Source: UBA1351 sp964563505 (GTDB taxonomy: Bacteria; Bacillota; Clostridia; Lachnospirales; Vallitaleaceae). Taken from it: a stretch of 50,191 nt of DNA. The DNA lies in contig CAZLXW010000025.1 in NCBI GenBank assembly GCA_964563505.1, forward strand, positions 1 to 50,191. The letters are read 5' to 3'. Under the pieces are notes generated by a model. That model was not told the DNA's origin. It did no database searches and saw only the letters and a list, made by a program, of their open reading frames with translations. Below, in pieces: positions 15,776-24,844 of the stretch (position 1 is its first letter; each line of letters starts with the position of its first letter). The position numbers were made by a program, and so were the translations under genes.

Positions 15776-17383
15776 TTATTGATGGTGCAAAATAGCTGCG
15801 CGTTCAATATCTAATCCCTTTTTATAGCGATCCATAAAGGTTTCAAAGCCTTTCACATCATCTGCAACCGGATTAACTGTCTCTCCGGATTCTTCTTTAA
15901 AGACTCTCTTATCTAAATAGTCTTCTAAGCTTTCGTTCGCTTGCTTATTATTCAAGTATGCTGCAAGCAAGGCTACACCCCAAGCTCCACCTTCACCCGC
16001 TGTTTCCATAACGGTCACCGGTGCGTTCACTGCAGCTGCCATAAAGCGTTGGCCAACGCCTTTCGTTTTGAACAGTCCTCCATGACCCAGAATCTTATCG
16101 AGTTGAACACCTTCTTCTTTCAAGAGGATATCTAGACCGATTTTTAATGCACCAAGTGACGTAAATAAGTTGACTCGCATAAAATTCGCCAAATTAAAAT
16201 GATTATCTGATGATCGGACGAATAATGGACGCCCTTCTTCAAAGTGGGTCATATGCTCTCCGGATAAATACCCATAAGCAAGTAATCCACCGGCATCGTC
16301 ATCTCCTTCAAGAGCTTTTGTATATAATGTTTTAAATAAAGTTGTTTGATCCACCTCAAGGCCAAAAGCTTTTAAGGTTTCATCAAATAGATTTACCCAC
16401 GCATTTAAATCCGAAGTACAGTTATTGGAATGGGCCATGGCAACGAGTTTTCCTGACGGAGTTGCAACTAAGTCAATCTCTGAATGCACTTTTGATAACT
16501 CTTTTTCTAAAACAATCATGGCAAATACAGAGGTACCTGCTGATACGTTTCCTGTCCGTGCCGCAACACTGTTTGTTGCTACCATTCCGGTTCCGGCGTC
16601 TCCTTCGGGTGGACACAAGGGTATTCCTGCTTCAAGGTTCCCACTTGTGTCCAAAGTTTTTGCACCTTCCTCAGTTAAAACACCGGCATCTTTTCCCGCA
16701 ACTAAAGATTTGGGTAAGATCTCTTGAATCGACCATGGTAAGTTTTTATCCGCGATTAGTGTATTAAATTGTTCAATCATCTTTTCATGATAATCTTGTG
16801 TATTTAAGTCTACCGGAAACATTCCGGCCGCATCGCCGATACCCAATACTTTTTCTCCGGTCAGCTTCCAATGGACATAGCCTTCAAGCGTTGTCATAAA
16901 AGTAATCTTAGATACATGTTCTTCACCGTTGAGAATGGCTTGATACAGGTGGGCAATGCTCCATCGTTGCGGAATCGGATACTGGAATAATTCTGTTAAT
17001 GCCTCAGAGGCTTGCCCTGTGATGTTATTACGCCAGGTTCGAAAGGGGACTAAAATCTCATCGTTTTCATCAAAGGCCATATAGCCATGCATCATTGCAC
17101 TAAAACCTATTGCGCCGATTTTGGTTAGTGTAAGACCAAATTTTTCCTTAACATCTGCAGCCATTTTTTGATAACTATCTTGAATTCCTGTCCAAACCTC
17201 ATCAAGACTATATGTCCAAATTCCATCGATAAGACTGTTTTCCCAATCATGGCTTCCGGATGCAATGGGTTGATGGTTTCCGTCAATTAAAACCGCTTTG
17301 ATTCGCGTTGACCCCAACTCAATACCTAGCGATGTATTCCCATCATTAATCATTCTTATTATTTGCTCTTTTTTTTCATGCAT
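15776..17383 (-). CDS. FGGY-family carbohydrate kinase, substrate unresolved
   Basis: 535 aa. ATP-dependent sugar kinase of the glycerol/xylulo/ribulokinase superfamily. SLGIELGSTRIKAVLID (about 18-34) is phosphate loop 1, preceded by an unusual 17-residue leader; GNVSAGTSVFAM is loop 2; LGHGGLFKTKGVG and TAGEGGAWGVALLAAYL are the C-terminal FGGY/adenosine region. SAMMHGYMAFD resembles xylulokinase/ribulokinase substrate-domain segments. No sugar isomerase, epimerase or transporter lies beside it, so the substrate cannot be told from context. Start ATG follows GGAGGG. A promoter and an operator-like palindrome lie upstream. I call it only to superfamily. Confidence 0.82.
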   Translation of the reverse strand: MHEKKEQIIRMINDGNTSLGIELGSTRIKAVLIDGNHQPIASGSHDWENSLIDGIWTYSLDEVWTGIQDSYQKMAADVKEKFGLTLTKIGAIGFSAMMHGYMAFDENDEILVPFRTWRNNITGQASEALTELFQYPIPQRWSIAHLYQAILNGEEHVSKITFMTTLEGYVHWKLTGEKVLGIGDAAGMFPVDLNTQDYHEKMIEQFNTLIADKNLPWSIQEILPKSLVAGKDAGVLTEEGAKTLDTSGNLEAGIPLCPPEGDAGTGMVATNSVAARTGNVSAGTSVFAMIVLEKELSKVHSEIDLVATPSGKLVAMAHSNNCTSDLNAWVNLFDETLKAFGLEVDQTTLFKTLYTKALEGDDDAGGLLAYGYLSGEHMTHFEEGRPLFVRSSDNHFNLANFMRVNLFTSLGALKIGLDILLKEEGVQLDKILGHGGLFKTKGVGQRFMAAAVNAPVTVMETAGEGGAWGVALLAAYLNNKQANESLEDYLDKRVFKEESGETVNPVADDVKGFETFMDRYKKGLDIERAAILHHQ

Positions 17384-17426
17384 TTATTAACCCTCCATTG
17401 TCAGTATATTATGCTTCACGCATTGA

Positions 17427-17475
17427 ATAGTATTGTAATACTATAATAATACCCGATATCACCCTCCAATTGCAA
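17427..17475 (-). promoter_or_regulatory. promoter and operator-like palindrome of the FGGY kinase gene
   Basis: Minus strand: TTGCAA at 17470-17475, 18-bp spacer, TATTAT at 17446-17451. Immediately downstream is the inverted repeat ATAGTATT-gt-AATACTAT (17427-17444), placed over the likely transcription start, as expected for a repressor of a sugar-use gene. The regulator is not in the window. Confidence 0.5.
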
Positions 17476-17512
17476 TATTGAATGCAAAACACAAAACAGA
17501 ATGACAACTTAA

Positions 17513-18850
17513 CTATTCAATCTTAAGTGAACTGTCTCCTGTTGCAATAGCTAATTGGTACAAACGTTCTTGGACAATTTCTTTTTCAATCGGTGCAATT
17601 TGATCTAAGTCAAGATCATACATGAGATAATTCGAAAATTCTGCAACTTCACTTCGTATCTGATTGGTCGAGTCTTTTGCTATCGTTGTTAATGCACGAA
17701 CCATGGCATCAAACACAAAAAAATCCTCACTTCCATAGAGCTTGATTTGATAAAAATGATCATAGAGTAAGCGACGAAAAACGACCTTTTGAACGATAAG
17801 TCGAACTTGTCTCTCATCATCAATATAGATTTTTGCATCAAATGCCAAGGCGATTTTATGTAATAAAAAGCCCATCTTTTCGATACAAAACACGGCCGTT
17901 CCCGGATCGTTAATCCCCGGAGACAAAGCTCTAACGGCAATCTCGACAAGTTTACGGCTACGATTTCCGATATCATCATATAGATTAATCTCGTCACCTA
18001 CAATTATATTTTTTATGATTTTAGCCGTTAATGTATCTTCTTCTTTATCTTCTTTGTCCATGGAAGCATCATACTTATATACTTTGACCAATACATCATC
18101 TTCCAAAATATGTTCACCAATACGACGTTCACAGTGTATGGTCACTCCGTATTTTTTGGCAAGTGCATACAGTTTTTCTTCTTCATAAAGTTGAATAAAC
18201 CCTGAATATTGAGAATGAATTTCATAAGCCTCTTGATTTAAAATCTCTTCAAAGGTATCTAATGGTTCATTACTAATTTGAGAATTATCACGAACTTGCT
18301 TTTGCTTCTTATCAATCAAATCCGAAACTTCTTTAACTAAGCTTTGTACATATAAACTCACTTGCACCGATTTTGCAACGAAATGAATTAAGCGGGCAAA
18401 GACCCCAACTGCAATAATAATCAATATAATTCCAATGAAGGGAGCAATCAGGTGTCCATTATCTTGACGATCTCGAATAAGGAAAAAACTAACCACTGAA
18501 AATGAAAACGTCCCCATAAAATAACCTAAAATACGTTGCGTCTGTCGACTTTCCAAGAAATCTTGTAAAGTTCTTGGGGATAGCTGTCCACCATAAATGG
18601 TTAATACAACCATCATGGTTGAAAATGTAATCGTTAGCATACTCAATAAACTTCCACTAGCCATGGAAAAAATATCACTTCCATGGCTAGCTTCAACGAG
18701 TAGTATATCCGGTAAATATTGGTTCAAAAAAGCAGACTGAGTCTGATCAATCCATTTAACAAAAAAGGCCGTAAATACAAATACGACAACATAAATTCCC
18801 GGTATAAAATATAATTTGCTTCGAAGGAATAACATCGTTCGTTTTAACAT
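17513..18850 (-). CDS. DUF2254 membrane protein
   Basis: About 445 aa. Start ATG 18850 has AGGAGG 8 nt upstream; a GTG two codons earlier is too near the ribosome binding site. Membrane helices at about 12-32, 60-85, 108-125 and 132-155, then a large soluble region about 170-440. The segments SPGINDPGTAVFCIEKMG and AVRALSPGIND (about 310-330) are characteristic of DUF2254. Function of the family is unknown. It follows the sulfate permease gene in the opposite order of transcription flow: TTGACA elements lie at 18889-18902, so it is probably transcribed on its own. Confidence 0.85.
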   Translation of the reverse strand: MLKRTMLFLRSKLYFIPGIYVVVFVFTAFFVKWIDQTQSAFLNQYLPDILLVEASHGSDIFSMASGSLLSMLTITFSTMMVVLTIYGGQLSPRTLQDFLESRQTQRILGYFMGTFSFSVVSFFLIRDRQDNGHLIAPFIGIILIIIAVGVFARLIHFVAKSVQVSLYVQSLVKEVSDLIDKKQKQVRDNSQISNEPLDTFEEILNQEAYEIHSQYSGFIQLYEEEKLYALAKKYGVTIHCERRIGEHILEDDVLVKVYKYDASMDKEDKEEDTLTAKIIKNIIVGDEINLYDDIGNRSRKLVEIAVRALSPGINDPGTAVFCIEKMGFLLHKIALAFDAKIYIDDERQVRLIVQKVVFRRLLYDHFYQIKLYGSEDFFVFDAMVRALTTIAKDSTNQIRSEVAEFSNYLMYDLDLDQIAPIEKEIVQERLYQLAIATGDSSLKIE

Positions 18851-18914
18851 ATTCACCGCCTCCTTTTATAATATGTTACCCCTTTTTATGTCAATCTGTC
18901 AAGCGTCTAATCTG

Positions 18915-20156
18915 TCAGTAAAACACAACAAAAATATTTATAGCACTCACTACCATAATCAAAAATGTCAAAGGATATCCATAGTGAAAAAAGTCTTTGA
19001 ATCGATAGCCTCCCGCATGATAAACCATGATATTGGTCTGATAACCATAGGGAGATAAAAAAGAGGAGGATGCTGCGATTGCTGTCATTAACATCATGGG
19101 GCGTATATCAACATTCATCAGCGTCACCATTTCATAAACTAGAGGAACGGCTAAAATTGCCGCTACATTATTGGTAATCATTAAGGTAAATATATTTGTC
19201 ACAATAAATACAAGAATTAAGACCCAAAAGGGTGACCATCTTGAAGTATAATGGACTAAGTGTTCACCAATAAATGCTGCTGTTCCTGTATTAATAATCG
19301 CTTTTCCTATAGAAAAAGAGATGGCAATTAAACAGATCGTCTTATACTCAATCATCTGTAAGCTATCACGTATTTGTATCGTATCTGTAATAAGTAAAAA
19401 GACAATGCCTACTAGTGCAGCATGTAAGATACTCATTTGAAAAACCATTGTCATCAATACCGTTCCCAAAAAAGCGATAAAGGGATAAAGAGATTTTAAG
19501 GTCGACTTTATATTTATCTCTTCGACTTTATTAATTTCTTTCACTATAGTGTGTTCTTCATGAATCACAGGAAGTCGCCACCGATATGTTATGAGAATAT
19601 ATATGAAGCCAATCATAACCCCCGGCAATGCCACTTGAGTCAATTCAAAAAAACCTAAAGGTTGCATACCAAGTTCAACCATTAATCCGCTAACGACTAA
19701 ATTGGTCGAGGTACCTACAAGGGTTAAAACGCCTCCTAACATGGACAGATAGGATAAAGGAATGAGTAGTTGGGAAGCCGATGTATCCGTTTTAATGCCA
19801 ATGCGTCTTGCAATAGGTATAAATATACTGACAATCGGCGTGTTGTTAAGAAAGGCAGACAATCCGGTAATAAAGCTAAAGAGTACTTCCGGCTTGTATT
19901 TTCTTTTTGGATGGTCAAACCGCGTCAGCTTTTCAAAAATGACGGATTGTTCCACTGCTCCGGCTAAGATAAACAAAGCTCCAATTGCTAGTACCGCACT
20001 ATTTGAAAATCCCGCAACCGCTTCTTCAATGCTAATGTAGCCTAGACTAAGAAAAAGGACCATAACAATGGTTATAATCTTAAGAGGGTCACAACATTCT
20101 GTCACAAGAATTACCATCATAATCAATAAGATTAAGCACGTGATTCCTATTTCCAT
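18915..20156 (-). CDS. SLC13/DASS-type permease, probable sulfate importer
   Basis: 413 aa, about 10-12 hydrophobic helices. The SLC13/ArsB-like pattern is visible: GAVEQSVIFEKL, FSFITGLSAFLNNTPIVSIFIP (the conserved NNTP at about 105-108) and GGVLTLVGTSTNLVVSG, with a second repeat IAFSIGKAIINTG...TNNVAAILAVPLV. The central TrkA-C domains found in many about 590-aa sulfate permeases of this family are absent. It is the last gene of the cys operon, 23 bp after cysN, so sulfate is the likely substrate; this is inference from context. Only a GGAGGGAACAACA ribosome binding site separates them. Confidence 0.82.
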   Translation of the reverse strand: MEIGITCLILLIMMVILVTECCDPLKIITIVMVLFLSLGYISIEEAVAGFSNSAVLAIGALFILAGAVEQSVIFEKLTRFDHPKRKYKPEVLFSFITGLSAFLNNTPIVSIFIPIARRIGIKTDTSASQLLIPLSYLSMLGGVLTLVGTSTNLVVSGLMVELGMQPLGFFELTQVALPGVMIGFIYILITYRWRLPVIHEEHTIVKEINKVEEINIKSTLKSLYPFIAFLGTVLMTMVFQMSILHAALVGIVFLLITDTIQIRDSLQMIEYKTICLIAISFSIGKAIINTGTAAFIGEHLVHYTSRWSPFWVLILVFIVTNIFTLMITNNVAAILAVPLVYEMVTLMNVDIRPMMLMTAIAASSSFLSPYGYQTNIMVYHAGGYRFKDFFHYGYPLTFLIMVVSAINIFVVFY

Positions 20157-20179
20157 TGTTGTTCCCTCCTTGATTCCTA

Positions 20180-21586
20180 CTATATTATATAGTAATCTTG
20201 TATGATTTCTTGAGTTCGTAGTGTTTCACACACTTTTTCCATTTCTTTACTAATAATCTGTTCATGATCTCCTTGCCCAGAAGTAACAAGAACAAGCTTT
20301 GATTGATGCTTGGCATCTTTAACAATATCTGCATTAAGTTCTTCAACAATAATGCCTCCGCCTGAAATCTCATATTGATCAACAATGACAAATCGGCCGG
20401 TTTGGTCTAACTCGGATATCGGATCAAAGACAATCGGTTTTGCTGTTTCTAGAATACACTCGGCCACATCATGTCGATCGACTTGGTCTTTTTGTGCTTC
20501 AATATTAAGTTCTGCGGCATCGACGATGGTCACAATATCAAGGAGTTTAACCGAAACACTCGTTGTACCTATTTTGAGTTTATAGGCTTTCCCCTTAACT
20601 AAGGGTTCTTTTCCCACCCAAAATAGGTTGGTCCTAAATCGCCGGCTAACTTTAGGTTGAACATCCCGTTCTCTAACCATAATCTCTCCGGCTGTAATGT
20701 AGACCTGTGTCGATAAAGTGACCCCCACCGCTTCGCTAGTTTCTATGTGTTGACGCTTGGATATATTAAATCCTTCGATACTTTGAATCGTACTGACTTT
20801 TCCTGAAGGAAGAAATCGCACTGTATCACCTACCGACGCACTCCCACTAACAACCGTTCCTGCAACGATGCGGCGGTCATCACCTTCTGCGGTAAATTTA
20901 TATACGTCTTGAACCGGTAAACGGAAGGCTTGTGCCTCATTTTTCTTCTTGCCTTGGAAAGCATCTAATTGTTCAAGCACTGTCGGCCCTTCATACCATG
21001 ATGTTTTCTCTGACTTTTCTGCAATATTATCCCCTTGAAATGCACTAATAGGAATAAAGTTGACTGGATGAATGTCAATTCGATTTAAAAAGGCCGTAAA
21101 TTCGTCTGTAATTGAACTGAAAACTGTTTGATCAAAGTCCACTAAATCCATTTTGTTGACTAAGACAACGAGTTGCTTAATCCCTAGCATGGCTGCAATA
21201 TGTCCATGACGCTTTGAATTTTCTTGGATACCTTCTTTTGCATCTATGACAAGTAATGCAACTTCCGCACGGGAGGCTCCGGTTACCATGTTCTTCAAAA
21301 ATTCTACATGTCCGGGGGCGTCAATAATAATATAATCCCTAAGCGATGTTTTGAAGAAGCATCGTGCTGTATCAATGGTAATTCCTTGAGCTTGTTCGTC
21401 CTTTAAGGCATCCAGCAAGTAAGCATATTCAAAAGCCCTGGAATTTTTTTTACAATAGGCCTTTACCGCTTCAAGTTTTCCGTCCGGTAAGGAACCGGTA
21501 TCTGCCAACAACCGTCCGATAACGGTGCTTTTTCCATGATCTACGTGTCCGATAATGACAATATTCATCTGATCTCGATGTTTCAT
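20180..21586 (-). CDS. cysN: sulfate adenylyltransferase subunit 1 (GTPase)
   Basis: 468 aa. GTP hydrolysis by CysN drives CysD to make adenosine 5'-phosphosulfate (APS) from sulfate and ATP. EF-Tu-like G domain: GHVDHGKST (13-21), switch region GITIDTARCFF, DAPGHVEF, NKMD; beta-barrel domains follow. It ends after the third domain, so there is no fused CysC (APS kinase), and no free cysC is nearby. The start ATG overlaps the cysD stop (ATGTAATG), indicating translational coupling. Confidence 0.95.
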   Translation of the reverse strand: MKHRDQMNIVIIGHVDHGKSTVIGRLLADTGSLPDGKLEAVKAYCKKNSRAFEYAYLLDALKDEQAQGITIDTARCFFKTSLRDYIIIDAPGHVEFLKNMVTGASRAEVALLVIDAKEGIQENSKRHGHIAAMLGIKQLVVLVNKMDLVDFDQTVFSSITDEFTAFLNRIDIHPVNFIPISAFQGDNIAEKSEKTSWYEGPTVLEQLDAFQGKKKNEAQAFRLPVQDVYKFTAEGDDRRIVAGTVVSGSASVGDTVRFLPSGKVSTIQSIEGFNISKRQHIETSEAVGVTLSTQVYITAGEIMVRERDVQPKVSRRFRTNLFWVGKEPLVKGKAYKLKIGTTSVSVKLLDIVTIVDAAELNIEAQKDQVDRHDVAECILETAKPIVFDPISELDQTGRFVIVDQYEISGGGIIVEELNADIVKDAKHQSKLVLVTSGQGDHEQIISKEMEKVCETLRTQEIIQDYYII

Positions 21587-22467
21587 TACATGTACCCTCC
21601 TTTTCTCAAGGTTTCCAAACCGCCACCATCATCTTGGTCTTGAGCTCGTCCTGATCGTTCTGCAATGTTTGAGAATTTACCGCTTTTTAATTCTTCAATA
21701 ATCTCAGTTACTGTTGTTGCTGTTGAGTCGACAGGTGTCGTACATGGAAAACATCCAAGTGAACGATATCGTTTCCCTTGACCTTGATCAAAGTACAATG
21801 ACGTAATGGGAATATTTTCTCTTTCGATGTATTCCCATATATTTAATTCCGTCCAGTCTAGAAGAGGATGAATTCTTACATGGGTTCCCGGAGCAAAATC
21901 CGTCTTATACTGATTCCAAAATTCCGGGGGCTGATCTCCAATATTCCAATCATTTTCTTGATCTCTCGGTGAAAAATAACGTTCTTTTGAACGACTGCCT
22001 TCTTCATCTGCGCGAACACCAACAATGGCTCCTGTATATTGCTCCCGGTTCGAATCGATTTCATATTGGCCTGTCTGGTGGTTTAACGTGTATCGATTCC
22101 ATTTTCCTGAAAGTGTATTTTTAAGGGCTTCTGCTTTCAGGGATTTACAGCAGGTTAATCGATCTACCTTTCCACCAGGAAAAGTTTCCCCATTTTCGAG
22201 CTTCTCAGTATTCTCACCATAGATCATTTGTAATTTCCAATCCATAGCTAGGCGATCACGGTATTCAATCATTTCCGGAATTTTATAATGTGTATCAATA
22301 TGTACCAGTGGAATCGGAACGTGTCCGAAAAACGCCTTACGTGCTAACCATAAAAGTACTGTACTGTCTTTACCTATGGACCAAAGCATACATAAATCCT
22401 TAAACTCTCGATAGGCTTCGCGTAATATGTAGATACTCTGTGCTTCTAGTTTGTCCAAGTGATTCAT
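21586..22467 (-). CDS. cysD: sulfate adenylyltransferase subunit 2
   Basis: 293 aa. The catalytic partner of CysN: adenylates sulfate to APS. PP-loop pyrophosphatase motif in LWSIGKDSTVLLWLARKAFFG (about 28-48), PLVHIDTHYKIPEM, the GVRADEEGSRSKER segment and a C-terminal LGCFPCTTPV...GR family signature. Full length. Its ATG shares one base with the cysH stop (TAATG), and its stop overlaps the cysN start, so the three genes are tightly coupled. Confidence 0.96.
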   Translation of the reverse strand: MNHLDKLEAQSIYILREAYREFKDLCMLWSIGKDSTVLLWLARKAFFGHVPIPLVHIDTHYKIPEMIEYRDRLAMDWKLQMIYGENTEKLENGETFPGGKVDRLTCCKSLKAEALKNTLSGKWNRYTLNHQTGQYEIDSNREQYTGAIVGVRADEEGSRSKERYFSPRDQENDWNIGDQPPEFWNQYKTDFAPGTHVRIHPLLDWTELNIWEYIERENIPITSLYFDQGQGKRYRSLGCFPCTTPVDSTATTVTEIIEELKSGKFSNIAERSGRAQDQDDGGGLETLRKGGYM

Positions 22468-23186
22468 TATGATTCCTCCATTCTAATGTGTAATCCACAT
22501 TCTTTCTTTTCCAGTTCTTCCCACCACCAGCGACCGCTTCGAACATCTTCTTCCGGTTCGACCGCTCGTGTACAGGGACGACAACCGATGCTTGGAAAGT
22601 TTTTCGTGTAAAGTTGATTATAGGGCACCTGCCGATCATGAATATATTCCCATACGGCCTCTTCTGACCAATGTGCAAGGGGATTCACTTTATACATTTT
22701 ATGTGTAGCGTCCCATTCAAAAATATTAATATTTTCCCGAGTAAGTGACTGACTTTTTCGCAAACCACATATCCATGCATCGGCAGTACTTAAGACTCTT
22801 TTCAAGGGCTCAACTTTGCGAATATGACAACATTTTTTTCTTGCTTCCACGCTATTATAAAAAAAATTCGGACCATAATCGGATAGGATGGTCTCCAATC
22901 GTTGGGATTTTGGCACATACACTTCGTATTTTATTGAATATTTACGCATTGTTTCTTCAAGAAGTTGATAGGTCTCTTCAAAATGACGACCGGTATCGAT
23001 GAAAAATATTCGGGCCAATGGATTTTGTCTAATAATTAAATCTGTCAATACTTGATCTTCAATAGACATACTCGATGCGAGTACAGTGTTTTTCTGTCCC
23101 CACTCTTTCATTGCGAATTCAATTATTTCTTTGGGATGTTCATTGGCAAATTTTTGATTTAGTTGCTCAATATCAAGCTTTTCCAT
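22467..23186 (-). CDS. cysH: APS reductase (thioredoxin-dependent)
   Basis: 239 aa. Reduces adenylyl sulfate to sulfite. PP-loop-like SSMSIEDQVL and FFIDTGRHFEETY at the N-terminus, RxxK-type GLRKSQS at 141-147. Four cysteines C119-C120 (KKCCHIRK) and C202/C205 (IGCRPC) are the 4Fe-4S ligands that mark APS reductases as opposed to PAPS reductases; catalytic C230 lies in KECGLH. This agrees with the lack of an APS kinase in the operon. The start lies 14 bp inside the end of the sulfite reductase gene, with GGAGAT upstream. Confidence 0.94.
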   Translation of the reverse strand: MEKLDIEQLNQKFANEHPKEIIEFAMKEWGQKNTVLASSMSIEDQVLTDLIIRQNPLARIFFIDTGRHFEETYQLLEETMRKYSIKYEVYVPKSQRLETILSDYGPNFFYNSVEARKKCCHIRKVEPLKRVLSTADAWICGLRKSQSLTRENINIFEWDATHKMYKVNPLAHWSEEAVWEYIHDRQVPYNQLYTKNFPSIGCRPCTRAVEPEEDVRSGRWWWEELEKKECGLHIRMEES

Positions 23187-24735
23187 GATGTATGATCTCC
23201 TTTTCCATATGCTTTAACGTCTGACGAATCCATTGATTATCCTGTTGACTATATTGATGAAATGAAACATTTCTATTTTCTTTAAGAACCTCTAAATATT
23301 TATTGAAAATCCGGTTTAGAAAATTAATACACTGGCTTACAGAAAGTGTTCCCATGTTTTCTCCGATTTTTGATTGTCCTGCCTCTACCTTTCCATCAAT
23401 AAAAACATCAAAGCATTCTTCAACACCATGTATGGTTCGTATCTTTTTCCCTGAAAAACCAATTGCACCTACCAAATGCCAACCGCATGCATTTCGACAA
23501 CCTGAGATAAAAATTTTAGGAAGTTGTCTGCGTTGTTCTAACGGATACTGAGTCGCCATATGAATGATCTGTTCACGTAAGTGTACAGAATCACATAAGC
23601 CGATTCGACATTCACGTGCTCCGGTACAAGAAAGCGTTTGTTCAATATCACTTTGTGCAATGATATGTTTCAAAATGTGTTCTATTTCTTCTTTTTCTTG
23701 AGTCTTCAATCCAAAAACAAGCATTCCTTGATTGGCCGTTAACCGAAGTCGAATTCGATTTTCTATACCCTTATGTTCAATCCATTCTATCAGTCGGTCT
23801 ATATCTACGCATTGTATATCCCCATTTTGAGGTGTTAATTCTATATAATCTTCTTGGTCTTCAACGACCGTTTGCTTATAGCTTGTTAGGATGTTTTCAA
23901 CGTTTATTGAAGCCTTTTCCTGTCCCACTTCTTCAACATACTTATGAAAAATCTTTGAAAATTCTAGATCGCCAAGTCGGTATCTAACAAAACGCATACG
24001 TGCTTTGTGGCGATTGTCACGATCCCCATAGTCTTCAAAGAAACGAAGCATCCCATGAGTATAAATTATCACTTGGTCAGCCGGAATAAATTCTTGTAAG
24101 CAAATCCCGACTCCCGGTTGATTGCCTAATCCGCCACCACCATATACAGTAAAGCCTTTAATTCCATTTTTCACAGTTGCCAAAAAACCAATGTCTGCAT
24201 ATTGTGTTCTTCCGGAATCATTTTTATCATGGGAAAAAGCAATTTTAAATTTTCGTGGTAATGTGCTGAGTTGTTTTAAGCCTAACACATAATCTGTAAC
24301 CAACATTCCATAAGGTGTTACATCAAAAACTTCTTCCTTCGACACTCCACTCATGTGGGGCACAAGAATATTACGAATGCTATTACCGCCTGCACCTTTA
24401 TTAATGATATGACTGTTTTTAAGTTCTTGTACAATATGTATCGTATCCTGGATATTAACCTTATGGAATTGAATATCTTGTCGTGTAGTTAAATGCAATT
24501 GTCCAAGACTAAATGCTCTTCCAATCCTAGAGACGTTTTTGAGTTGCTCAACTGTAATGTTTCCAGAAAGAATACGGGCTCTAACCATCCACGTCCCCGG
24601 ACTTCTTTGACGATATATGCCCATGGCTGAGGCTTTTGGAAAAAAAGTATCTCCTTCCATTTTCCCTGCAATATATTGTTGACATGCTTGGATATATTCG
24701 TCTTGAAATTTAAATAAATGCTCTACAGATATCAC
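23173..24735 (-). CDS. siroheme sulfite reductase, single-subunit (ferredoxin-type)
   Basis: 520 aa. Six-electron reduction of sulfite to sulfide. Two nitrite/sulfite reductase half-domains: HLTTRQDIQFH near 81-91 with siroheme-contacting residues, GGLGNQPGVG at 201-210, and siroheme/4Fe-4S ligands C370, C376 (SCTGAREC) and C413, C417 (GCRNAC). No flavoprotein partner (cysJ) lies in the operon, so electrons should come from ferredoxin. A nitrite substrate cannot be fully excluded, but the cysHDN context favours sulfite. Start is GTG with GGAGG 6 nt upstream. First gene of the operon. Confidence 0.92.
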   Translation of the reverse strand: MISVEHLFKFQDEYIQACQQYIAGKMEGDTFFPKASAMGIYRQRSPGTWMVRARILSGNITVEQLKNVSRIGRAFSLGQLHLTTRQDIQFHKVNIQDTIHIVQELKNSHIINKGAGGNSIRNILVPHMSGVSKEEVFDVTPYGMLVTDYVLGLKQLSTLPRKFKIAFSHDKNDSGRTQYADIGFLATVKNGIKGFTVYGGGGLGNQPGVGICLQEFIPADQVIIYTHGMLRFFEDYGDRDNRHKARMRFVRYRLGDLEFSKIFHKYVEEVGQEKASINVENILTSYKQTVVEDQEDYIELTPQNGDIQCVDIDRLIEWIEHKGIENRIRLRLTANQGMLVFGLKTQEKEEIEHILKHIIAQSDIEQTLSCTGARECRIGLCDSVHLREQIIHMATQYPLEQRRQLPKIFISGCRNACGWHLVGAIGFSGKKIRTIHGVEECFDVFIDGKVEAGQSKIGENMGTLSVSQCINFLNRIFNKYLEVLKENRNVSFHQYSQQDNQWIRQTLKHMEKEIIHHGKA

Positions 24736-24765
24736 ATGGCACCTCCAAACGTGATAACATATGTT

Positions 24766-24798
24766 TTATATTACATACTTAACATATATGTAATATAA
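24766..24798. promoter_or_regulatory. operator-like inverted repeat in the sulfate operon leader
   Basis: Perfect 12-bp arms TTATATTACATA (24766-24777) and TATGTAATATAA (24787-24798), 9-bp spacer, so arm centres are 21 bp apart, two helical turns. A second palindrome AACATATGTT sits at 24756-24765. Both lie between the -10 and the sir start, roughly +10 to +55, where a bound repressor would block transcription. A CymR-like regulator of sulfur metabolism is a guess. Confidence 0.6.
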
Positions 24799-24815
24799 GT
24801 TAATTGTTAGGTCTT

Positions 24816-24844
24816 ATCATACGCATTTTTTGCATCTTTGTCAA
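24816..24844 (-). promoter_or_regulatory. promoter of the sir-cysHDN-permease operon
   Basis: Minus strand: consensus TTGACA at 24839-24844, 17-bp spacer, TATGAT at 24816-24821, about 80 bp upstream of the GTG. The same bases hold TTGTCA on the plus strand (24838-24843), which with TATATG at 24862-24867 could serve the divergent EAL-HDOD gene. Confidence 0.78.

Noticed and set aside
18865..18894. TTGACA-18-TATAAA as promoter of the DUF2254 gene
   Set aside because: The predicted start would fall inside or after the ribosome binding site, so the leader would lack it; an overlapping TTGACA at 18897-18902 is a better but still unproven choice.
23173..24735. Naming the siroheme enzyme a nitrite reductase
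   Set aside because: Families overlap, but it is first in an operon with cysH, cysD and cysN, which favours sulfite.
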